From Metarhizobium sp964253915 (GTDB lineage: Bacteria; Pseudomonadota; Alphaproteobacteria; Rhizobiales; Rhizobiaceae), in assembly GCF_964253915.1 (NCBI RefSeq), contig NZ_CAXUSG020000002.1, positions 248,001 through 312,000 on the forward strand: DNA of 64,000 nt, read 5' to 3'. Position numbers and translations under genes: made by a program. Below, piece by piece: positions 33,789 through 41,819 of the stretch. The notes under the pieces were generated by a model. The model saw nothing but the letters and a program-made list of their open reading frames with translations, was not told the DNA's origin and searched no databases. Every line of letters starts with the position of its first letter. Position 1 is the first letter of the stretch.

Positions 33789-35332
33789 CACGCATGCATC
33801 CTTTTTGTCGTGTGTCCCTCTGCGGAGGCTTTAACGATTGCCTCTTCGGTCGCCTGGTTGCGGTCTATGACCATGACCAGCCGGCCGTTGCTCATCACCG
33901 CGATGCGATCGGAAAGTGCCATGACCTCTTCGAGGTCGGAGGTGGAAAAGAGAATGGCCAGCCCTTCGCTCGCCAGCCGGCGCATGGTGCGGAAGACGTC
34001 CGCCTTGGCGCCGACGTCGATGCCGCGCGAAGGCTCGTCCATCAAGAGCACCTTCGGGCCGGTCATCAGCGCCTTGCCGATCACCACCTTCTGCTGGTTG
34101 CCGCCGGACATGGACGTGACCTCGAAATCCGGATTGCGCGCCTTGATCGACAGGCTGCGGATGGCATCGCCAACCGCCTGCTTCTCCTTGCCGGTGATGA
34201 TGTGGAAGCCAAAGCGGAGAAACTGGCCAAGGCTTGCGAGAGACAGGTTTTCGGCAATCGACAGGCACTGCACCAGCCCTTCGCGTTGCCGGTCCTCGGG
34301 GATCAGCGCGATGCCGCGCTCGATGCGGCCGGTGGTGTCGCGCTCCAGAAGCTCCTGGCCGTCGATAAACACCTTGCCGGTGTCGTGCTCATGCCGGCCC
34401 ATGATGCATTCGAAAAGCTCGCTGCGCCCGGCACCCATCAGGCCATAGATGCCGAGGATTTCGCCCTTGCGGACGGACAGCGAGACGTGGTCGACGGCAT
34501 AGCCGCCCTGCGAGCGCGGCAGCGTGATATTGTCGAGCCGGATTACTTCGTCGCCGAGTTCGTGATCGACTTCCTTGGCGAAATCCTTGGCGTCGGAGCC
34601 GATCATCGAGCGGACGATCCAGCGGGTATCGATGTCCTTGACCAGTGCGTGGCCGGTGATCTGGCCGTCTTTCAGCACCGTGATGTAGTCGCCGATGCGC
34701 ATCAGCTCTTCCAGCCGGTGCGAAATGTAGACGATCGCCACGCCTTGCGCCTTCAGTTCGGCAATGACACGGAACAGCACATCGACTTCAGCTGCACTCA
34801 AGGCCGAGGTCGGTTCGTCCATGATCAGGATGCGGGTGTTCAGCGACACGGCCCTGGCGATCTCGACCAGCTGCTGCTGGCCGATCGGCAGGTCTTCGGT
34901 CAGCGTTTCGGCGGAAATGCCGGACTCCAGCCGGTCGAGGAAGGCGTTTGCCTTTTCTACCTGTGCCTTGTGATCGATTCCGAGCACGCCGCGGGTGATT
35001 TCGCGGGTGGCAAAGATGTTTTCGGCCACCGTCATGTTGCCGAAGAGATTAAGTTCCTGGAAGACGATGCCGATCCCGTGGCGCACCGCATCCGCGGGAG
35101 ATGAAAGGTGAATGCGTTCGCCCTCCATCCAGATCTCGCCGATGGTCGGTTGCTCGACGCCGGCGATGATGCGCATCATCGTCGACTTGCCGGCGCCGTT
35201 TTCGCCGACGAGTACGTTGACCGCGCCGCGGCGCAGCTTGAGATTTGCTTTCTTCAAGGCCACGATGCCGGAATAGGCCTTGGTGATATCCTTCAGCTCG
35301 AGGATCACATCGCCGTCGTCGATCTCCGTCAT
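33788..35332 (-). CDS. ribose-type sugar ABC transporter ATPase (two ABC domains)
   Basis: 514 residues. First ABC domain with Walker A GENGAGKS, signature LPIGQQQLVEI and Walker B ILIMDEPTSALS; second half starts ~260 with degenerate Walker A GLMGAGRSE, signature MSGGNQQKV and VLLMDEPSRGIDVGAK, as in RbsA/MglA. The start at 35332 has GGAGG 8 bases ahead; the frame to 35410 overlaps the DUF2291 gene and is rejected. It is the fourth gene of the apnO operon. Confidence 0.93.
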   Translation of the reverse strand: MTEIDDGDVILELKDITKAYSGIVALKKANLKLRRGAVNVLVGENGAGKSTMMRIIAGVEQPTIGEIWMEGERIHLSSPADAVRHGIGIVFQELNLFGNMTVAENIFATREITRGVLGIDHKAQVEKANAFLDRLESGISAETLTEDLPIGQQQLVEIARAVSLNTRILIMDEPTSALSAAEVDVLFRVIAELKAQGVAIVYISHRLEELMRIGDYITVLKDGQITGHALVKDIDTRWIVRSMIGSDAKDFAKEVDHELGDEVIRLDNITLPRSQGGYAVDHVSLSVRKGEILGIYGLMGAGRSELFECIMGRHEHDTGKVFIDGQELLERDTTGRIERGIALIPEDRQREGLVQCLSIAENLSLASLGQFLRFGFHIITGKEKQAVGDAIRSLSIKARNPDFEVTSMSGGNQQKVVIGKALMTGPKVLLMDEPSRGIDVGAKADVFRTMRRLASEGLAILFSTSDLEEVMALSDRIAVMSNGRLVMVIDRNQATEEAIVKASAEGHTTKRMHA

Positions 35333-35336
35333 TGCC

Positions 35337-35972
35337 TCAGCCTCCGATGGTGATCGTGGCGGGAACCAGCTGCGGCAGCTGGCCCGAGGTGGGGAGCGGA
35401 TAGGCGCCAAGCGCCTGCACCTTCTTGCCCGTCAGGCCTTCGCGCGGTAGCTTGGAAAGGACCGTGTCATTGACGCGGGTATTGAACGACTTGCCGAACT
35501 CCGCCCACTCGATCTGGTTCTTGAAGGAATTGAAGTCGATGAAATCCAGGCTGTCGCGCAGCGCCGTGCCACGGATCGCCGGGCCGATGGACACGCGCAC
35601 ATCCGCCTTGGCATCGCCATCGACGTCGACATCGACATAGGCGGCACGCGACTTGGTTTCTTCCGCGACGACCACGCCATCCACCTTGGCTATGAAGGTC
35701 CAGGGTGCGTTGCCCTGCTTGGCCTTGTAGCCGTATTTCTGACCAGCGCCATCAACGTCGGTCGCGGCCAGCGTCAGCACCTCCTTGAGGGGCGCGCCGC
35801 GTGTTTCGAGATAAGGAACGACCTTGGAATCCCAGAGATCGGCCACCGCCTTGTCTGGATCGAAGGCATTGGCCGCAGCATTCTTGGCTTGGTCGGCCGT
35901 CTTGACAAATTTGCAGCCCGGCAACGCAAAGGCGGTTGCGAGCAGGATCATGGCGACAGCCCTGATGTGCAT
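35337..35972 (-). CDS. DUF2291 lipoprotein
   Basis: 211 residues. N-terminal lipobox LLATAFALPGC with the cysteine at residue ~21, so a lipid-anchored periplasmic protein. DUF2291 follows: FDPDKAVADLWDSKVVPYLETRGAPLKEVL and the acidic strand run YVDVDVDGDAKADVRVSIGPAIRGTALRDSLDFIDFNSFKNQIEWAEFGKSFN. The family is repeatedly found with ribose-type importers, including apiose loci, but its job is unknown; a chaperone or accessory of the binding protein is likely. ATG 35972 has GGAG 7 bases ahead. Confidence 0.87.
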   Translation of the reverse strand: MHIRAVAMILLATAFALPGCKFVKTADQAKNAAANAFDPDKAVADLWDSKVVPYLETRGAPLKEVLTLAATDVDGAGQKYGYKAKQGNAPWTFIAKVDGVVVAEETKSRAAYVDVDVDGDAKADVRVSIGPAIRGTALRDSLDFIDFNSFKNQIEWAEFGKSFNTRVNDTVLSKLPREGLTGKKVQALGAYPLPTSGQLPQLVPATITIGG

Positions 35973-35996
35973 GGGATAGCTCCGGCAACAATGAGG

Positions 35997-36024
35997 GACG
36001 CGGAGAGGCAAGCCCCTCCGCGTC
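35997..36024 (-). other. 3' stem-loop of the sugar-binding protein message
   Basis: GACGCGGAG (35997-36005) and CTCCGCGTC (36016-36024) form a perfect 9-bp stem 16 bases after the stop of the binding-protein gene, before the DUF2291 gene. No uridine run follows, so an mRNA-stabilising intercistronic hairpin is more likely than a terminator. Confidence 0.6.
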
Positions 36025-36040
36025 GTCAGCTTGGGAGATG

Positions 36041-36982
36041 TTACTGCGCCAGCGCGAAGGTTTCGAGCTTGCCGGCGTTGTCTGCGTTGATGAGAACGCA
36101 ATCCATCAGCTGCTTTTCTTCAGCCGGCTTCTTGCCCGACGTGATGTAGTCGTGCGCCTGCTGGACAGCCATCTGGGCCTGTGCGTAAGCCGGCTGCAGA
36201 ACGGTTGCCTTGATGCCGCCCGACTTGATCGAGTCGCGGACGTCGTTGGAACCGTCGAAGCCGACGACGATGACGTCCTTCTTGCCGGCAGCCTGGAGGG
36301 CTGCGATTGCGCCCATGGCCATCGTGTCGTTACCGGCGATGACGCCTTGGATATCCGGATTGGCCTGCAGGATGGTTTCCATCTTGGAATAGGCTTCCGT
36401 CTGGCTCCAGTTGGCCGACTGCTGGGCGACCATCTTCAGGTCCGGATACTCGTCGATGACGTCGTGGTAACCCTTCGAGCGAATGCCGGCGTTGGTGTCG
36501 GATTCCTTGCCGACGAGCTCGACATAGTTGCCCTTTTCGCCCATCAGCTTGACGAACTCTTCGGCACCGAGCTGTGCGCCCTGATAGTTGTTGGAAACGA
36601 TCTGGGAAACTGCAACGCCGCTGGCATTGATTTCGCGGTCGATCAGGAAGGACGGAATACCGGCATCCTTGGCCTTCTGGACAGCAGCAACCGAAGCATC
36701 GGCGCCGGCGTTGTCGAGGATGATCGCCTTGGCGCCACGGCCGATGGCGGTGTCGATCAGCTGGCTCTGCTTGTTGGCGTCGTCATCATGCACCAGCACG
36801 AGGGCTTCGTAGCCCAGTTCCTTCGCCTTGGCTTCGGCGCCAACGGCTTCGGCCTTGAAGAAGGGGTTGTCGTGCGACGGGGTGATGATGGCGATGAGGT
36901 CGGCGGCAAATGCCGGCATGGCGGTGCCGAGTGCAAGCGTTGCGGCAAACGCGGCCAGAGTCAGTCTGCGGGTAATTTTCAT
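36041..36982 (-). CDS. ribose-type ABC transporter substrate-binding protein (D-apiose)
   Basis: 313 residues with a signal peptide (KITRRLTLAAFAATLALGTAMPAFA, cut near residue 25) and the Peripla_BP_4 fold: IIAIITPSHDNPFFKAEAVGAEAKAKELGY, ILDNAGADASVAAVQKAKDAGIPSFLIDREI, VIAGNDTMAMGAIAALQAAG, VGFDGSNDVRDSIK. It captures D-apiose or a relative in the periplasm; the specificity is inferred from the locus. ATG 36982 has GGGAGG 6 bases ahead. Strong stem-loops lie on both sides of the gene. Confidence 0.9.
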   Translation of the reverse strand: MKITRRLTLAAFAATLALGTAMPAFAADLIAIITPSHDNPFFKAEAVGAEAKAKELGYEALVLVHDDDANKQSQLIDTAIGRGAKAIILDNAGADASVAAVQKAKDAGIPSFLIDREINASGVAVSQIVSNNYQGAQLGAEEFVKLMGEKGNYVELVGKESDTNAGIRSKGYHDVIDEYPDLKMVAQQSANWSQTEAYSKMETILQANPDIQGVIAGNDTMAMGAIAALQAAGKKDVIVVGFDGSNDVRDSIKSGGIKATVLQPAYAQAQMAVQQAHDYITSGKKPAEEKQLMDCVLINADNAGKLETFALAQ

Positions 36983-37034
36983 GTTTATCCTCCCAAGTGA
37001 AAAATCGGCCCCGCTCCCTGCAGGACAGATGGCG

Positions 37035-37057
37035 GCCGGGGGAGACATTCCCCCGGC
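37035..37057 (-). other. stem-loop between apnO and the binding-protein gene
   Basis: GCCGGGGGA (37035-37043) and TCCCCCGGC (37049-37057) make a perfect 9-bp stem with a 5-base loop in the gap between apnO and the binding-protein gene. On the minus strand no U-run follows. It may be a processing site that sets the binding-protein level above that of apnO. Confidence 0.55.
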
Positions 37058-37066
37058 AAATAAAAA

Positions 37067-37894
37067 TCAGGTAATACGGCGGATGCTTTCGGCGATTTCC
37101 GCCGGTTCGAAAACGTTCTTCCAGTCGTCGCGCATCAGCGCCGGAATGCCGAACTCGATGGCCTTGTTGCAGGCATCGGAGAATACGCCGTCGACTTCCT
37201 TGAAGATCACGGCGCCGAGCACGTTCATGTGGCCGAGCAGGAAGTCGCGGGCGGCTTCCGCCGGCACGCCGCGGGCAACGCATTCATCCATGGCCTGACG
37301 CATGACGACGAGCAGCGAGGCGCAGACGGTTTCGGAAAGGCCCGGCTCCAGCATCGCCATCTGCTCGACGGTGACGCGGTGCGAGCGCATGACCGGCGCC
37401 CAGATGACCTTGGCGATTTCTTCGCCGAGCGCATAAGCCTCTTCAGGCCCCTGCATCAGCGCGGAAACGATGTGCTGCTTGGCGAACAGACCACCAAAAT
37501 GGTCTTTCTTCGCCTGCATGTCCGTCTCGTCGTTGAAGATCGGCGGGTGGCACGGATGCGTGACGAAATAAGTGAGATCGCCGCGGACGGGCAGATGGCC
37601 GGCAAAAGGTGCGGCTGCATCGAGCGCCACAACCATGGTGCCGGCCGGCAGCTTGTCGACGATGCCGGCGGCGACCTTGCCGATGGCCGTGTCCGGAACG
37701 GCGAGGATCACCACGTCGGCGCCGTTGAGGGCTTCCTCGACCGGCACGCAGGACAGGCCGAGATCATTCTGAAGCCTTGCCTTGCCGGCATCGCTGACCT
37801 CGACATGGCGCACGTCGAAACGCGAGCCCTTGAGATTCTTGGCCAGCCGGTAGCCCATTTTGCCGCCGGCGCCAAACAACGCGATCGCAGTCAT
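37067..37894 (-). CDS. apnO: D-apionate oxidoisomerase
   Basis: 275 residues with a Rossmann N-terminus (IALFGAGGKMGYRLAKNLKGS), a second-strand Glu (VEVSD), VVILAVPDTAIGKVAAGI, and the family block YFVTHPCHPPIFND. In D-apiose catabolism ApnO oxidises and isomerises D-apionate to 3-oxo-isoapionate with NAD. It is the first gene of the transporter operon, with GAGG before ATG 37894, and it has a clear promoter and operator just upstream. Confidence 0.86.
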   Translation of the reverse strand: MTAIALFGAGGKMGYRLAKNLKGSRFDVRHVEVSDAGKARLQNDLGLSCVPVEEALNGADVVILAVPDTAIGKVAAGIVDKLPAGTMVVALDAAAPFAGHLPVRGDLTYFVTHPCHPPIFNDETDMQAKKDHFGGLFAKQHIVSALMQGPEEAYALGEEIAKVIWAPVMRSHRVTVEQMAMLEPGLSETVCASLLVVMRQAMDECVARGVPAEAARDFLLGHMNVLGAVIFKEVDGVFSDACNKAIEFGIPALMRDDWKNVFEPAEIAESIRRIT

Positions 37895-37922
37895 GTTTCC
37901 TCACCTGTGTTTGTTTTGGAGA

Positions 37923-37953
37923 ACTATAATCAACTGGTATAATGAGTCAATCA
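37923..37953 (-). promoter_or_regulatory. apnO promoter with overlapping operator
   Basis: On the minus strand TTGACT (37950-37945) and TATAGT (37928-37923) are 16 bases apart, each one base off the sigma-70 consensus. Between them lies the word ACTGGTATAATGAGT (37933-37947, plus strand), repeated exactly upstream of oiaX; 19 of 21 positions match when extended to 37953. A repressor bound there would block RNA polymerase. Confidence 0.7.
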
Positions 37954-37991
37954 GCATATCAGAATGCGAACGACTTTTTTACCTTTTTCGC

Positions 37992-39326
37992 TCACGCGGC
38001 CGCGAGGCCGTCGCGAATCTGCGCAAAATATCCGTCAGCGCCGACCTGGCCGCCTTTCAAGGCGATCTGCAGTCCGTTTGTGGCGGCGAAGTCGCCGTGC
38101 GCTGTGCAGAGCGGCGAACCGGGGGTCTGCGGCAGCGGCAAAAGCGTGGTCAGGGCATCGACATGCAATTCCTTGAGCGCATGGCTCGACGTATCGCCGC
38201 CGGCAATGACGGCGCGTTGCAACTGCGCCTGCTCGACCATTTGGCGGAGCATCGTTCCCAGGAGGCGGCCCAGCGTATGCCGGCTGCCCGGGATGCGGTC
38301 GATCTCGCCGCCGCGGTCAGCCGCCGGGCCGAGTGCCGTATAGAGGATAGGGCTGAGACCACGACCGAGAACATCGAGGCCGGTGGCGACGGCGCGTTCC
38401 AGGGCCGCCATGGCATTTTCTCCCAGCAGTTCCAGCGGATCGACGGCAACCGCCTCGAAGCCTGATTGCGCGGCGGTGCGGATCTGCCGTTCCGTCGTCG
38501 GGGAAACGCTACCGGAGACCACGGCGATGCGTTCCGCCTTGCCGGGTAGCGGGAAATGCGTCGCGCCGGTTGTCAGTCCCTCCTGCTTCCAGGCGGACAG
38601 CAGGGCATATTCGATACCGGAAGAGCCGGCGACGAACCAGCCGTCGAGGCGCCGGAGTTGCCACAGCAGATGGCCGGCGCTGGCCTGCGTTTCAGGGCCG
38701 TCGACATCGAACAGAACCATGCCGCGCTGCTCGGCGCAGAATCGCGCAACGCGAGTTTCAGCATCCGGCAATGTCTGAGTTACCCGATCGACAACACCGG
38801 TCGGCAGCGCCGTCTGTTCGGCGAGATGCCGGCCGAGATCGGCCTCACGCATCGGCGTGACAGGATGGCGGCTCATCACCGGATGCCGGTCGATACGATA
38901 GATTTCCCCCTGGTAGGCAGCGAACAAATTGCCGAACGCCGTATATCGCTTCAATTGCGGCGCGCCGACGACGAGCGGCACATAGGGCTGATCGAAGATC
39001 GCCTTGCCGATTTCCACCGCCTTGCCGATGTTGCCGATGGCCGGGCTGGAATCGAAGGTGGAGCAGACCTTGTAATGGCAGATCGCGGCATGGCGGGATT
39101 TCAGCCAGCGAAAGATCGGCGTCAACCGCTCCTCCATCCATCCCGGCGTTTCGCTGCGGCTGGTGCCGGCGATGCCGATGGCGCGACAATGGGAAAAGCG
39201 CTGGAGAAGATCGTCACTCGGTATGCCGAGGAACAGCACGGTCTCGACACCATTGGAGGAAAGTGCCTCCATGACATCGGTGGAGCCGGTGAAATCGTCG
39301 CCGTAATAAGTCAGAAGGGGTGCCAT
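37992..39326 (-). CDS. oiaK: 3-oxo-isoapionate kinase (four-carbon acid sugar kinase family)
   Basis: 444 residues of the DUF1537 family. N-terminal domain begins TYYGDDFTGSTDVMEALSSNGVETVLFLGIP, which is the GDDxTGS signature; the C-terminal nucleotide-binding domain has IAVVSGSVSPTTERQI and AVIAGGDTSSHALKEL. OiaK phosphorylates 3-oxo-isoapionate to its 4-phosphate. The ATG at 39326 is chosen with AAGGAG upstream; a GTG at 39335 that overlaps the oiaX stop has too short a spacing. Pairing with the RuBisCO-like gene makes the assignment firm. Confidence 0.87.
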   Translation of the reverse strand: MAPLLTYYGDDFTGSTDVMEALSSNGVETVLFLGIPSDDLLQRFSHCRAIGIAGTSRSETPGWMEERLTPIFRWLKSRHAAICHYKVCSTFDSSPAIGNIGKAVEIGKAIFDQPYVPLVVGAPQLKRYTAFGNLFAAYQGEIYRIDRHPVMSRHPVTPMREADLGRHLAEQTALPTGVVDRVTQTLPDAETRVARFCAEQRGMVLFDVDGPETQASAGHLLWQLRRLDGWFVAGSSGIEYALLSAWKQEGLTTGATHFPLPGKAERIAVVSGSVSPTTERQIRTAAQSGFEAVAVDPLELLGENAMAALERAVATGLDVLGRGLSPILYTALGPAADRGGEIDRIPGSRHTLGRLLGTMLRQMVEQAQLQRAVIAGGDTSSHALKELHVDALTTLLPLPQTPGSPLCTAHGDFAATNGLQIALKGGQVGADGYFAQIRDGLAAA

Positions 39327-39331
39327 GGCGC

Positions 39332-40585
39332 TCACGACTCCTTGCCGCCGAATTTTTTCAACGAGGCGGCCAGTTCAGGATGGGTCTCTGCATAGGTTTC
39401 CAGCGGGATATCGGCGACCGCTGCCTCCCACGCCTGGGTGACGGCCCGCACGCCGGCGGCAGGGCCTTGCGGATGACTGACGATGCCGCCGCCGCAGAGA
39501 TAGAGGAGATCGGTAGTGCGCCCGGTGCGGCGATAGGTTTCCGGCGCCTGCCCGCCCCATTGGCCGGAGCCTGCAACCGGCAGGGCGCAGTCGCTTTTAT
39601 CGAAGAGCGGCGTCGTCACGGCTTCGAAGGAGGAGACGAAACTGTCGTCCGGCTCCCAATATTTGACGCCGATGCCGTTGATCTGGAACTGGTCGACACC
39701 GAGCAGACGCCAGAATTGCTGCCAGACACGGAAATCGAAACCGATGCCCGGATGACGGGTCAGCACATCCCAGCCGTTGCGATGCGCATGCAGGACGAGG
39801 CTGGAGCGCTTGCGCAGAAAAGCCATGCCGCCCATGCCGATGGAATTGATGTTGATCACCGCGCAGTTGCCACCGGCTTCCACCACCAGATCATGATTGC
39901 GCATCATTTCGTCCGGATCGGTGTGGGAAATGCCGAAGGCATACATCACCTTCTTGCCGGTCTTCTGCTCGTGGTCGAGGATTTTTGGCATGATGGCCGC
40001 CACCCGCTCCTTGAGCGGCGAATAGGCCGGGCTCATCAGCTTCTCGTCGTCCTTGATGAAATCGACGCCGGAAGAGATCAGTTCGCCGACCAGCTCCGCG
40101 GTCTCGTGCGGCCGCAACCCGAGTGCCGGCTTGACGATGGTGCCGATGATCGGCCGGCCCTCGACGCCTGTCAGCCTCCGGCTGCCCGGCATGCCGAATT
40201 GCGGCCCAGGATAGGCGCCGCGAAACGCGTCCGGCAGTTTCAGGTCAACGACACGCAGACCGGTAAAACCGCGGATGGAAAAGATGCCGCCAACGGCGAT
40301 GGTCATCAAGGCCGAGAGATCCGTTCCGACCGCTTCCAGCGGAAAACCGATATCGACATCGGCGCGGCGGAGCGGCCGTTGATCGTCCGCGACTTCCGGC
40401 CAGGACGGGCGCTCGGCATCGGCCAGCGGCCGGATGGCGAGTACGCGGGCAGCGACGCGCGCTTTCAGTTCCGGCGTCTCGCCCGGAACCGGCACGAAGG
40501 TGCCGGTCGACTGGTCGCTGGCGATCTTCTCCGCCATGGCCTCGATGCTGCCGGGTGTCTCGATCCGATAAGTGACGACGATCAT
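39332..40585 (-). CDS. oiaX: RuBisCO-like protein, 3-oxo-isoapionate-4-phosphate transcarboxylase/hydrolase
   Basis: 417 residues with the RuBisCO large-chain fold. IIGTIVKPALGLRP holds the active-site Lys (K152) but Ala follows in place of the second RuBisCO Lys; DFIKDDEKL (178-182) is the carbamylated-Lys metal motif; LVLHAHRNG (~264-270) is the HxHR site; YLCGGGIVSHPQGPAAG (~362-378) is the phosphate loop. The loop-6 lysine region reads INGIGVKYWEPDD. OiaX converts 3-oxo-isoapionate 4-phosphate to 3-phosphoglycerate and glycolate; RuBisCO itself is excluded by the changed residues. ATG 40585 has GGAGGA 9 bases ahead; the longer frame to 40648 runs into the operator. Confidence 0.9.
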   Translation of the reverse strand: MIVVTYRIETPGSIEAMAEKIASDQSTGTFVPVPGETPELKARVAARVLAIRPLADAERPSWPEVADDQRPLRRADVDIGFPLEAVGTDLSALMTIAVGGIFSIRGFTGLRVVDLKLPDAFRGAYPGPQFGMPGSRRLTGVEGRPIIGTIVKPALGLRPHETAELVGELISSGVDFIKDDEKLMSPAYSPLKERVAAIMPKILDHEQKTGKKVMYAFGISHTDPDEMMRNHDLVVEAGGNCAVININSIGMGGMAFLRKRSSLVLHAHRNGWDVLTRHPGIGFDFRVWQQFWRLLGVDQFQINGIGVKYWEPDDSFVSSFEAVTTPLFDKSDCALPVAGSGQWGGQAPETYRRTGRTTDLLYLCGGGIVSHPQGPAAGVRAVTQAWEAAVADIPLETYAETHPELAASLKKFGGKES

Positions 40586-40648
40586 GCCGACGGCTCCTCC
40601 CCGCTGGTATCTTTTCACGCCAGATGTTCGCGGCGACGAAATTGGCAT

Positions 40649-40669
40649 ACTGGTATAATGAGTATATCA
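40649..40669. promoter_or_regulatory. operator upstream of oiaX
   Basis: ACTGGTATAATGAGT (40649-40663) repeats the apnO operator exactly; extended, TGGTATAATGAGTATATCA (40651-40669) is an almost perfect palindrome, TGGTATA and TATATCA about a 5-base centre. It lies 64-84 bases from the oiaX start and about 210 from the divergent phosphotransacetylase gene, so it may serve both. Confidence 0.65.
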
Positions 40670-40880
40670 ATGACGCAAGCCCTTCGATACCTTCGCCAAC
40701 ACAAAAGCCGGCACCCGCCATCCGTCCCGCATACGCGAAACGACCGACATCACATCACGGTAAACCGGGATGACGGTCTCTGGATTTTCATGATGTGCTG
40801 CCTATAGTCCGTCCGGCCGGACGCTCGCTTCACCAGGATAGCGTCGCGGCCGCATCGAAACCGGAGCGACAGGACCACAG

Positions 40881-41810
40881 ATGAGCCAACAGACCGACGC
40901 GATCCTCGCCCTCTGCCAGACCCTTTCCCCGACACGGACGGCCATCGTTCACCCGGTAAAAGCCAACGTCATCGAGGCAACAGCGGAAGCGGTGCGGGAA
41001 AAGCTGATCGTCCCTGTGCTGATCGGCCCCGCTGCGAAAATCGTCGCGGCAGCGCAGGAGGCATCGGTGGATATCGCCGGCTGGGACATCGTCGATGTCG
41101 AGCACAGTCATGCCGCCGCCGCAAAAGCGGCCGAGCTGGCCGCCGCCCGCCAGGTCGACGCTATCATGAAGGGATCGCTGCATACCGACGAATTGCTTGG
41201 CGCGATCGTGAGAGCTGACGCCGGGCTGCGCACGGAGCGGCGCATCTCGCATTCCTACCTGATGAGCATCGCCTCCTACCCGAAGCCCTTCATCATCACC
41301 GATGCGGCCGTCAACATTCTGCCGGACCTGCCAGTGAAGGCCGATATCGTCCAGAATGCCGTCGATCTCTGGCGTGTGATCTTCGGCGAGGCTGCGCCGC
41401 CGAAGGTCGCGGTGCTGGCCGCTGTCGAAACCATCAACCTGAAAATGCAGGCCACCCTCGATGCCGCGGCCCTCTGCAAGATGGCGGAGCGCGGGCAGAT
41501 CACCGGCTGCCTCATCGATGGCCCGCTGGCCTTCGACAATGCCATCAGCCCCGAAGCCGCTAGGGAAAAAGGTATCGTTTCCGTGGTGGCCGGCCATTCC
41601 GACATTCTCGTCGTGCCCGATATCGAAGCCGGCAACATGCTGGCCAAGCAACTGACCTTCCTCGGCAATGCTGAGGCAGCCGGCATCGTGCTCGGCGCCA
41701 GGGTGCCGGTGATCCTGACGAGCCGCGCCGACAGCGAACGCACGCGGCTACTTTCCTGCGCGCTCGCCGTTTTGGTTGCAGACGCCCGGATGAACGGGCG
41801 CCTGCGGTAA
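40881..41810 (+). CDS. phosphate acetyl/butyryltransferase family protein
   Basis: 309 residues of the PTA_PTB family: ILPDLPVKADIVQNAVDLW, VLAAVETINLKMQATLDAAALCKMAERG, LIDGPLAFDNAISPEAAREKGI and VPDIEAGNMLAKQLTFLGNAEAAGIVLGARVPVILTSRADS. It would transfer an acyl group between CoA and phosphate. Unlike its usual setting there is no acetate or butyrate kinase beside it. ATG 40881 follows AGGA by 6 bases. It is divergent from the apiose genes and meets the P-type ATPase gene head-on 9 bases away. Confidence 0.9.
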   Translation: MSQQTDAILALCQTLSPTRTAIVHPVKANVIEATAEAVREKLIVPVLIGPAAKIVAAAQEASVDIAGWDIVDVEHSHAAAAKAAELAAARQVDAIMKGSLHTDELLGAIVRADAGLRTERRISHSYLMSIASYPKPFIITDAAVNILPDLPVKADIVQNAVDLWRVIFGEAAPPKVAVLAAVETINLKMQATLDAAALCKMAERGQITGCLIDGPLAFDNAISPEAAREKGIVSVVAGHSDILVVPDIEAGNMLAKQLTFLGNAEAAGIVLGARVPVILTSRADSERTRLLSCALAVLVADARMNGRLR

Positions 41811-41819
41811 GCTCGCCCG

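Noticed and set aside
40653..40658. Perfect TATAAT on the plus strand in the oiaX upstream region as a promoter for the phosphotransacetylase gene
   Set aside because: No -35 at proper distance, and the same word occurs at 37938-37943 where no plus-strand gene follows; it is better explained as part of the operator, though an extended -10 (TGGTATAAT) cannot be excluded.
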